DNA from: Streptomyces lavendulae subsp. lavendulae
Lineage (GTDB): Bacteria; Actinomycetota; Actinomycetes; Streptomycetales; Streptomycetaceae
Assembly (NCBI RefSeq): GCF_002803845.1
Contig: NZ_CP024985.1
Coordinates: 3,968,001-4,032,000, forward strand
DNA length: 64,000 bases
Direction: 5' to 3'
The notes below the pieces were generated by a model. It worked only from the letters and a program-made list of their open reading frames with translations, was not told where the DNA came from and ran no database searches. The position numbers and the translations under genes were made by a program. Position 1 is the first letter of the stretch. The number at the start of each line of letters is the position of its first letter. Shown here one piece after another: positions 15,395 through 22,943 of this stretch.

Positions 15395-16393
15395 GCGGCG
15401 GCGGGAGCGCCAGGCCAGGTAGGCGGCCGTGGTGACGCCCGCCGTACGGGCCAGGGCGGGCCACAGGTCGCGGAAGGCGGCGCCCAGCTGCTCGCGCGGC
15501 AGCTGGGCGCCCCAGTTGCCCGCGGCCCGGCCCCACACCCACAGCATCCCGGCCGTGAAGACGGCTGCGGGCAGCCCGAGGACGACCCACTTGCGCTCGA
15601 CGGGGCCGAGCACGCGGGAGGCGTAGGCCAGCAGCCCGCCGCCCACGAGCAGGGGCCAGTACGCGGTGATCGTCCCGGCGAGCAGCAGCAGGGCCGCCAG
15701 CAGCAGGAAGACGTGCGGGCGTGGGCGGGCCGCGGCCGCGGCGGGGGCCTCCTCCGGCCCGGCCGCCGCCTTCCGCAGCTCGCGGCGCTCCCGCAGGAAC
15801 CGTACGAGCCGACGGGCCGAGGAAGGCGGCGGCGCGGGGGCCGTCCCGGCGGCGGGCGGCTCCTCTTCCTCCTCCTTCTCCGCCTTCTCCGGTTTCCGGA
15901 AGAGGTCCGGGATCTCGATGCCGCCGGCGAAGCCCTCCACCTGCGGCCCCGCCCCCGACGCGCCCGGGGCGAAACTCCACCAGTCGGGCTCGATGCCGTC
16001 GGCCGGGCCGAGTTCGTCGAGTCCGGCGAGGTGCGGCGGGACGTTCTGCGGCTCCCTCGGGGGCGGCGGCGCCGGCCTGCGCCGCAGTCCGCCGGCCCGC
16101 TGCACCGGGACCGCGGGGACCGTCGGCGCCGCGGGGGCGGGCGCGGGGGCGGAGGCGGGACGGGTCAGTTCGCCCAGGGTGTCCAGGACCTCCTCCGGCG
16201 TGCCGATCCGCTCCAGGATCCGCCGCACGGCCGCCGGGGTCTCCGGCTCGTACTTGGCGCGCCGACGGTCGATCTCATCCCGCAGCCCCGACACCAGCCG
16301 CATCCGGTCGCCCGACGACAGCTGCCTGCGCTGCGCCAAGTCCCCGACCCGGCTCAGATATTCGTAGACCAGATGGTCGCTCTCGATCCCCAC
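15392..16393 (-). CDS. Integral membrane protein with cytoplasmic N-terminal domain
   Basis: 333 residues. The N-terminal 75 residues (ESDHLVYEYLSRVGDLAQRR, LVSGLRDEIDRRRA, ILERIGTPEEVLDTL) resemble the HAAS-type signalling helices found in PadR-linked membrane proteins. A Pro/Ala-rich and then Glu-rich linker follows (about 80-215), and the C terminus has three to four transmembrane helices ending in WRSRRR. GTG 16393 has GAGGAG 7 bases upstream, which fixes the start. Function unknown; the N-terminal domain suggests signalling. Divergent from the XPB-partner gene. Confidence 0.75.
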   Translation of the reverse strand: MGIESDHLVYEYLSRVGDLAQRRQLSSGDRMRLVSGLRDEIDRRRAKYEPETPAAVRRILERIGTPEEVLDTLGELTRPASAPAPAPAAPTVPAVPVQRAGGLRRRPAPPPPREPQNVPPHLAGLDELGPADGIEPDWWSFAPGASGAGPQVEGFAGGIEIPDLFRKPEKAEKEEEEEPPAAGTAPAPPPSSARRLVRFLRERRELRKAAAGPEEAPAAAAARPRPHVFLLLAALLLLAGTITAYWPLLVGGGLLAYASRVLGPVERKWVVLGLPAAVFTAGMLWVWGRAAGNWGAQLPREQLGAAFRDLWPALARTAGVTTAAYLAWRSRRR

Positions 16394-16526
16394 GCCCCGG
16401 CTCCTCACGTCCCGCCTGACAGGAAGGTAGCGCGTGCGTCCATGGAGCAGCCGACGGCACAGCGGATACCGTTGACCGGATGGGGACCGGCCGACGACCG
16501 GCCGACGTGACCAGGAGGCGACCACC

Positions 16527-18956
16527 GTGCCCGAGGCAAGCACCGGCAGTACGACGGCGAACCCCCCGCGCTCCCTCGCCGAGGCGCTGCGCTCCCGCGA
16601 CGACGTGGCGCTCGCCGCCCTGCTGCACGCCCGCCCCGACCTGCTGAACCCGGTGCCCGGCGACGTCACCCAGCTGGCCACCCGGGCCGGCACCCGCGCG
16701 TCGGTGGTGCGCGCCCTGGACCGGCTGGACCGGTTCGCCCTCCAGACGGCCGAGGCCCTCGCGGTGGCGCCCGACCCGTGCCCGTACCCGGTGCTGGAGT
16801 CGCTGCTGACCGGCGGCGAGGACGAGGCCGCCCGCGCCGCGCTCCCCCGGGCCCTCGGGACCCTGCGCGACCAGGCCCTGGTGTGGGGCGACGAGGAGCG
16901 GCTGCGCCTGGTCCGCACCGCCCGCGAGTTGCTGGCCCCGTCCGCGCAGCGGCCCTCGCCGACGGGGCTCGGGCCCACCGTCGCCGAGGCCACCGCCGGG
17001 ATGTCGCCGACCCGGATCCAGGAGATCGTCGCGGCGGCGGGACTGCCCGCCACCCATGACCCGGTGTCGGCGGTGAGCGCCCTGACCGGGCTGTTCACCG
17101 ACCCCGAGCGGATGTCGGCGCTGCTGGACGAGGCCCCGGCCGAGGTCCACCAGGTGCTGGAGCGGCTCGTGTGGGGGCCGCCGTACGGGGAGGTGACCCC
17201 CAATCCGACGCCGCCGGTGCGCTGGCTGCGCGACCGGGGGCTGCTGCTGCCGGCGACGGCCCGGACGGTGGTGCTGCCCCGCGAGGTGGCGCTGCACCTG
17301 CGCGGCGGGCTGGCGCACCGGCGGACGGCACCGCTGGCCCCGGAGGTCGGCGTGCACCGGGAACACCGTCCACAGCTTGTGGACGCGAACGCCGCCGGGC
17401 AGGCGCTGGCCGCGCTGGGGACCGTGGAGGAGCTGGTCAAGTCCTGGGAGCACGCCGGGCCGCTGGTGCTGCGGGCGGGCGGGCTGGCCGTACGCGACCT
17501 CAAGCGGGCGGCTTCCACACTGGACACCACCGAGGCCTCGGCGGCGTTCTGGGTGGAACTGGCCTACGCGGCCGGGCTGCTGGCCGGCGACGGCGAGGCC
17601 GACGAGCGGTACGCGCCCACGCCCGCCTTCGACGGCTGGTGCGAGCTGCCGCCCGCCGAGCGCTGGTCGGTGCTGGCCTCGGCCTGGCTGCCCGCCACCC
17701 GTACCGCCGGGCTGGTCGGCGAGCAGGACGCCAAGGGCCGCACCCTGTCGGCTCTCGGCCCCGACCTGGACCGCTCCGCCGCGCCCGAGGTCCGCCACCG
17801 GGTCCTGGACCTGCTGGCCGACCTGCCCGAGGGCGGCTCCCCCGACCCGGACGCGCTCCTGGACCGGCTCGCGTGGGAGCGGCCCGTACGCGGGGCCAGC
17901 GACCTGCGGGCCCGGCTCGCGCACTGGACCCTGACCGAGGCCGAGGTCCTGGGCGTCACCGGCCGGGGCGCGCTCAGCGCCTTCGGGCGGGCCCTGCTGC
18001 GCCGCCTCGACCCGGCGCCGCTGCTGGCCCCGCTGCTGCCGGAGCCGGTGGACCACGTCCTGCTCCAGGCCGACCTGACGGCGGTCGCGCCGGGGCCGCT
18101 GCGACGGCCGCTCGGCGACACCCTGGCGGTCCTGGCCGACGTGGAGTCCAAGGGCGGGGCGACGGTGTACCGCTTCACGCCCGGGTCGGTGCGCCGGGCC
18201 CTGGACGCCGGGCACACCGCCGTCGACCTGCACGCCTTCCTCGCCGAGCACAGCCGGACCCCGGTGCCCCAGCCGCTGGCGTACCTGATCGACGACGTGG
18301 CCCGGCGGCACGGGCACCTGCGGGTCGGGGCGGCCTCCTCGTACGTGCGCTGCGACGACGACGCCGTGCTGGGCGAGATCCTGGCCGACAAGCGGTCGGC
18401 CGGGCTGGGGCTGCGCCGTCTCGCGCCGACCGTGCTGGCGGCCCAGGCCGAACCGGGCGCGCTGCTGGAGGGGTTGCGGGCGATGGGCTACGCCCCGGCG
18501 GCGGAGTCCCGTACCGGCGACGTACTGGTGGCGCGGGCCGACGCGCACCGCACCCCGGCGCGGTCGGCGCCGGTGCCGGTCCCGGACGGGCCGCCGGTGC
18601 CAGACGCCACGCTGCTGGGCGCGGCGGTACGGGCGATCCGCGCGGGCGACCTCGCGGCGACGGCGGTCCGCAGGGAACCGGCCTCCTCGGGCGGCGGCGA
18701 GGTGCCGGCTCCGGGCGAACTCCCGCGCACGAGCGCGGCGGAGACCCTGGCGACGGTGCAGGCGGCGGCGCTGACCGGTTCGGCGGTGTGGATCGGGTAC
18801 GTGAACGCGGAGGGGGCGGCGAGCCAGCGGGTCATCGCGCCCGTGCGCGTGGAGGGCGGCTTCGTCACCGGTTACGACCACACGGCGGACGAGGTGCGCA
18901 CGTACGCCCTCCACCGGATCACGGGGGTCGCGGAGCTGGCGGAGGACCAGGTCTGA
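16527..18956 (+). CDS. XPB-partner protein: XPB N-terminal-like domain plus WYL domain, no helicase motor
   Basis: 809 residues. The N-terminal 480 residues are mostly helical repeats (SLAEALRSRDDVALAALLHARPD and on) without motor motifs. Residues about 505-660 match the N-terminal domain of the XPB helicase encoded downstream (compare its LLQADL, TVYRFTPGSVRRALDAGH and ARRHGHLRVG with the XPB IVQSDK, TYRITPLGLWNARAAGH and MARYGRLTLS). Residues about 735-800 form a WYL domain (VWIGYVNAEG, GGFVTGYDHTADEVRTYALHRI). There is no Walker A. GTG 16527 has AGGAGG upstream. Mycobacteria carry a similar gene next to XPB, which supports a partner or regulator role. Confidence 0.82.
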   Translation: MPEASTGSTTANPPRSLAEALRSRDDVALAALLHARPDLLNPVPGDVTQLATRAGTRASVVRALDRLDRFALQTAEALAVAPDPCPYPVLESLLTGGEDEAARAALPRALGTLRDQALVWGDEERLRLVRTARELLAPSAQRPSPTGLGPTVAEATAGMSPTRIQEIVAAAGLPATHDPVSAVSALTGLFTDPERMSALLDEAPAEVHQVLERLVWGPPYGEVTPNPTPPVRWLRDRGLLLPATARTVVLPREVALHLRGGLAHRRTAPLAPEVGVHREHRPQLVDANAAGQALAALGTVEELVKSWEHAGPLVLRAGGLAVRDLKRAASTLDTTEASAAFWVELAYAAGLLAGDGEADERYAPTPAFDGWCELPPAERWSVLASAWLPATRTAGLVGEQDAKGRTLSALGPDLDRSAAPEVRHRVLDLLADLPEGGSPDPDALLDRLAWERPVRGASDLRARLAHWTLTEAEVLGVTGRGALSAFGRALLRRLDPAPLLAPLLPEPVDHVLLQADLTAVAPGPLRRPLGDTLAVLADVESKGGATVYRFTPGSVRRALDAGHTAVDLHAFLAEHSRTPVPQPLAYLIDDVARRHGHLRVGAASSYVRCDDDAVLGEILADKRSAGLGLRRLAPTVLAAQAEPGALLEGLRAMGYAPAAESRTGDVLVARADAHRTPARSAPVPVPDGPPVPDATLLGAAVRAIRAGDLAATAVRREPASSGGGEVPAPGELPRTSAAETLATVQAAALTGSAVWIGYVNAEGAASQRVIAPVRVEGGFVTGYDHTADEVRTYALHRITGVAELAEDQV

Positions 18957-18987
18957 AATCCGCTGGCCACCGGGCCCGCGGGCGGGG

Positions 18988-18993
18988 CAGTCT
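18988..18993 (+). promoter_or_regulatory. -10-like hexamer before the DUF4291 gene
   Basis: CAGTCT, 6 bases before ATG 19000; likely leaderless. Confidence 0.45.
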
Positions 18994-18999
18994 GACGGC

Positions 19000-19683
19000 A
19001 TGTCCGCACTTCCCGCCGCCCACGCCGCGCCCGGCGCGCCCGGCGCGACGCCCGTGCCGGCCGGCACCCCCGGCACCTCTGCCACACCCGCCACGCCCGC
19101 CACACCCGCGCACCAGATCCGCGCGGCCCACACCGGCACCACGGTCACCGTCTACCAGGCCTACTCCCCCGCCCTGGGCCTCCCGGCGGCCCGCGACGGC
19201 CGCTTCCCGCCCGCCTGGAAGCGCGAGCGAATGACGTGGATCAAACCGTCGTTCCTGTGGATGATGTACCGCTGCGGCTGGGCCACGAAGGCCGCCCAGG
19301 AGACCGTGCTCGCCGTCGAGATCACCCGCGCGGGCTTCGACCGGGCCCTCGCCGGCGCCTGCCTGTCGCACTACGCCCCCCGGGTGCACGCGGACCGCGA
19401 CGCCTGGAAGGAGTCGGTGCGCAGCACGTACGCCCGGGTCCAGTGGGACCCGGAACGCGACCCGCACCTGAACCCGCTGCCGTACCGCTCGCTCCAGCTC
19501 GGCCTGTCGGGCCCCCTCTCGCGGGCCTACGCCGACGAGTGGACGGTCTCCATCCGCGACGTCACCCCGCTGGCCCGGGAGATCCACGGGCTGCTCCGGA
19601 GCGGCGACACCGGCGCCGCCCGGGCCCTCCTGCCCGTCGAGACCCCCTACCCGGCGGGACCGCTGCCCCACCTGGGCGCGTAG
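19000..19683 (+). CDS. DUF4291 family protein
   Basis: 227 residues. The core from residue 38 matches DUF4291: IRAAHTGTTVTVYQAYSPALG, RMTWIKPSFLWMMYRCGWATK, VLAVEITRAGFDRAL and YRSLQLGLSGPLSRAYADEW. The first 37 residues are a Pro/Ala/Thr-rich low-complexity tail built from GTP/ATP-type triplets and probably disordered. The conserved Trp/Lys and Arg residues suggest a nucleotide or nucleic-acid enzyme, but no activity is established to my knowledge. It lies between the XPB partner and XPB with its own promoter, so a link to them is possible but unproven. Confidence 0.82.
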   Translation: MSALPAAHAAPGAPGATPVPAGTPGTSATPATPATPAHQIRAAHTGTTVTVYQAYSPALGLPAARDGRFPPAWKRERMTWIKPSFLWMMYRCGWATKAAQETVLAVEITRAGFDRALAGACLSHYAPRVHADRDAWKESVRSTYARVQWDPERDPHLNPLPYRSLQLGLSGPLSRAYADEWTVSIRDVTPLAREIHGLLRSGDTGAARALLPVETPYPAGPLPHLGA

Positions 19684-19892
19684 TCGATCCTCTCCGGGCC
19701 GAAGGGCCACGCCCCGGCGAGCCGGCGGGACACCGTCCGGTACGAAATCCCGCTGATCATCTTTGATGCCCGGACGGTACGCACGGCCTCCACGGCCGCG
19801 CACCGGATTTCCCGCCGGGCCGCCGGGCCGCCGGGCCGTCCGCGCGGCGCAGAACCCTCCCGCCCGCCCGGCGATACGGCAGACTGGAGGTT

Positions 19893-19916
19893 TGCCCGTC
19901 CTCGTCCGGACGGGCA
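19893..19916 (+). promoter_or_regulatory. Hairpin in the XPB 5' leader
   Basis: A 9-base-pair perfect stem (19893-19901 with 19908-19916) and a 6-base loop, ending 7 bases before the ribosome site GGAAAGGGG. The upstream gap (19684-19892) also holds a 9-base inverted repeat ACCGTCCGG (19732-19740 with 19770-19778) around an AT-richer centre, a possible operator. Confidence 0.45.
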
Positions 19917-19938
19917 CCCACGCCGGAAAGGGGCGTTT

Positions 19939-21582
19939 GTGAACGGGCCTCTCATCGTCCAGAGCGACAAAACCCTCCTGCTGGAGGTCGACCACGAACT
20001 CGCCGGGGCCGCGCGCCGGGCCATCGCGCCCTTCGCCGAGCTGGAGCGGGCGCCCGAGCACATCCACACCTACCGGATCACCCCGCTCGGACTGTGGAAC
20101 GCGCGGGCCGCCGGGCACGACGCCGAGCAGGTCGTCGACGCGCTCGTCGAGTTCTCCCGGTACCCCGTCCCGCACGCGCTGCTCGTCGACGTCGCCGAGA
20201 CCATGGCCCGCTACGGGCGGCTCACCCTCTCCAAGCACCCCGTCCACGGGCTGGTGCTGACCAGCACCGACCGGCCCGTGCTGGAGGAGATCCTGCGGTC
20301 CAAGCGGATCACCCCGCTGGTCGGGGCCCGGATCGACGCCGACACGGTGGCCGTGCACCCCTCCGAGCGCGGGCAGATCAAGCAGACCCTGCTGAAGCTG
20401 GGCTGGCCCGCCGAGGACCTCGCCGGGTACGTCGACGGCGAGGCCCACGCGATCGACCTCGTCGAGGACGGCTGGGCACTGCGCCCGTACCAGCAGCAGG
20501 CCGTCGAGGGCTTCTGGCACGGCGGCTCCGGCGTGGTCGTCCTGCCCTGCGGCGCCGGAAAGACCCTGGTCGGCGCCGGGGCCATGGCCCAGGCCAAGGC
20601 GACCACGCTGATCCTGGTGACCAACACCGTCTCCGCGCGCCAGTGGAAGCACGAGCTGATCAAGCGGACCTCGCTGACGGAGGAGGAGATCGGCGAGTAC
20701 TCCGGCACCCGCAAGGAGATCCGCCCGGTCACCATCGCCACCTACCAGGTCCTCACGACCAAGCGGAAGGGCGTCTACCCCCACCTGGAGCTCTTCGACT
20801 CCCGGGACTGGGGGCTGATCCTCTACGACGAGGTGCACCTGCTGCCCGCCCCCGTCTTCAAGTTCACCGCCGACCTCCAGGCCCGCCGCCGGCTCGGTCT
20901 GACCGCGACCCTGGTGCGGGAGGACGGCCGCGAGTCGGACGTGTTCTCGCTCATCGGGCCCAAGCGGTTCGACGCCCCCTGGAAGGAGATCGAGGCGCAG
21001 GGCTACATCGCGCCCGCCGACTGCGTGGAGGTCCGCGTCAACCTCACCGAGTCGGAGCGGCTCGCGTACGCGACCGCCGAGACCGAGGAGAAGTACCGCT
21101 TCTGCGCGACGACCGCGACGAAGCGCAAGGTCACCGAGGCCCTGGTGCGCAAGCACCAGGGCGAGCAGACCCTGGTCATCGGCCAGTACATCGACCAGCT
21201 CGACGAGCTGGGCGAGCACCTGGACGCGCCCGTCATCAAGGGCGAGACCTCCAACGCGCAGCGCGAGAAGCTCTTCGACGCGTTCCGCGAGGGCGAGATC
21301 AGCGTGCTGGTCGTCTCGAAGGTCGCCAACTTCTCCATCGACCTGCCCGAGGCCACCGTCGCCATCCAGGTGTCCGGCACCTTCGGCTCGCGCCAGGAGG
21401 AGGCACAGCGCCTGGGCCGGGTGCTGCGGCCGAAGGCGGACGGGCACGAGGCGCGGTTCTACTCGGTCGTCGCGCGCGACACGATCGACCAGGACTTCGC
21501 CGCGCACCGCCAGCGGTTCCTGGCCGAACAGGGCTACGCCTACCGGATCATGGACGCCGACGAGCTGCTGGCGAGTGACTGA
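19939..21582 (+). CDS. XPB-type DNA repair helicase (SF2)
   Basis: 547 residues. The N-terminal 170 residues form the XPB damage-recognition-like domain. The SF2 motor follows: Walker A CGAGKT near residue 205, DEVH box near 297 (LYDEVHLLP), TATLVREDGRE (the RED motif typical of XPB) near 322, and motif VI QRLGRVLRP near 490. XPB is a 3'-5' DNA-opening helicase. Bacterial versions are known in actinobacteria, and mycobacterial XPB has been shown to be active. GTG 19939 follows GGAAAGGGG. The final 35 bases overlap the convergent GT87-like gene. Confidence 0.93.
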   Translation: MNGPLIVQSDKTLLLEVDHELAGAARRAIAPFAELERAPEHIHTYRITPLGLWNARAAGHDAEQVVDALVEFSRYPVPHALLVDVAETMARYGRLTLSKHPVHGLVLTSTDRPVLEEILRSKRITPLVGARIDADTVAVHPSERGQIKQTLLKLGWPAEDLAGYVDGEAHAIDLVEDGWALRPYQQQAVEGFWHGGSGVVVLPCGAGKTLVGAGAMAQAKATTLILVTNTVSARQWKHELIKRTSLTEEEIGEYSGTRKEIRPVTIATYQVLTTKRKGVYPHLELFDSRDWGLILYDEVHLLPAPVFKFTADLQARRRLGLTATLVREDGRESDVFSLIGPKRFDAPWKEIEAQGYIAPADCVEVRVNLTESERLAYATAETEEKYRFCATTATKRKVTEALVRKHQGEQTLVIGQYIDQLDELGEHLDAPVIKGETSNAQREKLFDAFREGEISVLVVSKVANFSIDLPEATVAIQVSGTFGSRQEEAQRLGRVLRPKADGHEARFYSVVARDTIDQDFAAHRQRFLAEQGYAYRIMDADELLASD

Positions 21583-22387
21583 CCGCCCCCTCCAGGGGTG
21601 AGCGGGGCCCGGGAACCGAACCCGCCGGGAGCGGCTCCGGGCGCGGGCTCCCCGGCCGCCTCCGGCGGGCGGCCGCCCCGGCCAGGACGGCGAGCAGCGG
21701 TACGCACCACACCCACAGGTGCGGCCCGTCCAGCAGCAGGGCCCGCCCGGCGGCCGACAGGTGGCGGGCCCAGAAGTCGGCGGAGGCCTGCGGGAGGACC
21801 AGCAGCCCGAGCAGCGCCGTCCCGGCGAAGCCGGCCAGCGCCGTCAGCCCGGCCCGGACACGGCCGGTGAGCAGCAGGTACGGGATGAAGACCGCCGGGG
21901 TCAGGGTGATCCCGGCGGCGGTGCCCAGCGCGAAGCCCTTGCCGAGCGCGGCGCGCGGCCGGCCCAGGTCCCAGACGGCGAGGCAGGCGAGCGCCAGGTT
22001 GATCTGGCCGGGCAGCGGGCTCTGGAACAGCGGCTCCAGCCACAGACCGGCGATGGTGGCGGCGAGAACGGCACCCGGCCGCGCCCGCAGGCCCCCCAGG
22101 CGGCAGGAGAGCAGGACCAGCAGGGCGAGCAGGCAGCCGTTCCCGAGGACGAGGACGGCCTTGAGCACCCCGGCGGGCAGCCAGGCGGCGGGCGTGAACA
22201 GGATCGCCGCGAACGGCGGATAAGCGGCGGGCGGATGCCATTCGGCCCCGGAGAAGCCGTACAGCAGGGCGTCGGCGGTCGGGATGCGCAGGACCACGCA
22301 CAGCACGCCCAGCGCGAGCAGTGAGCCCGTGACCAGCACACCGGCCAGGGGAGACGGCGAGCGGGCGGGATCGGAGCTGCGGGTCAC
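21548..22387 (-). CDS. Shortened GT87-family (DUF2029) polyprenyl-phosphate mannosyltransferase-like protein
   Basis: 279 residues with about 6-7 transmembrane helices. The segments YPPFAAILFTPAAWLP, GQINLALACLAVWDLGR and GKGFALGTAAGITLTPAVFIPYLLLTGR match GT87 proteins, which are normally about 400 residues. After DFWARHL the sequence jumps directly to HLWVWCVPLLAVLAG, which in the family lies some 80 residues further on, so the conserved Asn-Gln-Ser-containing part is missing. The N-terminal Asp-containing loop is also short. It may be a degraded or highly derived transferase. GTG 22387 has TAGGGT at leaderless spacing. The end overlaps the XPB gene by 35 bases. Confidence 0.65.
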   Translation of the reverse strand: MTRSSDPARSPSPLAGVLVTGSLLALGVLCVVLRIPTADALLYGFSGAEWHPPAAYPPFAAILFTPAAWLPAGVLKAVLVLGNGCLLALLVLLSCRLGGLRARPGAVLAATIAGLWLEPLFQSPLPGQINLALACLAVWDLGRPRAALGKGFALGTAAGITLTPAVFIPYLLLTGRVRAGLTALAGFAGTALLGLLVLPQASADFWARHLSAAGRALLLDGPHLWVWCVPLLAVLAGAAARRRRPGSPRPEPLPAGSVPGPRSPLEGAVSHSPAARRRP

Positions 22388-22398
22388 GCGCGTGACCC
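22381..22398. promoter_or_regulatory. Perfect 18-bp palindrome over a promoter and start codon
   Basis: GGGTCACGCGCGTGACCC covers the first codons of the GT87-like gene and part of its -10 (TAGGGT, 22395-22400, minus). The position is right for a repressor operator. Confidence 0.5.
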
Positions 22399-22400
22399 TA
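22395..22400 (-). promoter_or_regulatory. -10 element of a leaderless transcript
   Basis: TAGGGT on the minus strand, 7 bases before GTG 22387. Confidence 0.55.
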
Positions 22401-22451
22401 GTGGATCAGCGCGGGGATGCCACCGGTATCAGGCCATCGCGGGCCGACCGG

Positions 22452-22637
22452 TCAGCGGCGTATGACGCCGGCGTCCTCGGAGTACTCGCCCAGGACGACG
22501 ACGCTCACCGCGGCCGTGGCGAAGACCTTCGCGGCGCGCAGCACGTCGCCGACCAGGTGACGGTGCCGGGTATCGGAGGTGGCGGTGGCGCCGCTCGGGC
22601 GGCCGCCCTGAAGAGGAGTGAAGGTTGCGGTGCTCAT
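22452..22637 (-). CDS. Small conserved hypothetical protein (61 aa)
   Basis: 61 residues: a polar N-terminal half (MSTATFTPLQGG, SGATATSDTRHRHLVGD) and a hydrophobic C-terminal half (LRAAKVFATAAVSVVVLGEY) that could associate with the membrane. I recall very similar small proteins in other streptomycetes, which supports it as real. ATG 22637 is preceded by CACCAT at 6 bases, the leaderless pattern, and no ribosome site. Function unknown. It lies upstream of, and divergent from, the HelD-like gene. Confidence 0.6.
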   Translation of the reverse strand: MSTATFTPLQGGRPSGATATSDTRHRHLVGDVLRAAKVFATAAVSVVVLGEYSEDAGVIRR

Positions 22638-22841
22638 GTATCCATGGTGCGCCCGCGCCTCCCGCTCCACATCGCCCTGCGGAGGGAACCGCACGGGCCC
22701 CGGCGTCCTCCTCACGGCGCATGCCGACCCCTACTGGCACCCCTGAGGTCTGACACTCCCCCGTATGACACCCGTACGGAGGTCCTGCCCCCACGGGACT
22801 TCCGCCCCGGTAATCCGTTCGCGCCGGACCGCCCCGCTGAC

Positions 22842-22847
22842 TACAAT
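22842..22847 (+). promoter_or_regulatory. -10 element of the helD-like promoter
   Basis: TACAAT, with a weak TTCGCG (22818-22823) 18 bases upstream. The start point would be near 22854, giving a leader of about 90 bases. Confidence 0.5.
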
Positions 22848-22889
22848 CGCCGCTCTTGCCGCCTCCCGCCGCCGTACCGGGGAGAGCCA

Positions 22890-22924
22890 CCCGCCGGACG
22901 GCAACCGGCGGGCTTCTGTTGCCG
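22890..22924 (+). promoter_or_regulatory. Two mutually exclusive hairpins in the helD-like leader (candidate attenuator)
   Basis: Hairpin A pairs 22890-22897 with 22905-22912 (8 base pairs, 7-base loop). Hairpin B pairs 22899-22905 with 22918-22924 (7 base pairs). B's left arm lies in A's loop and last arm, so they cannot coexist. A, followed by CTTCTGTTG, is terminator-like; B ends 6 bases before the ribosome site TGGAGG. Confidence 0.5.
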
Positions 22925-22943
22925 CACCGCTGGAGGCAGTCCC

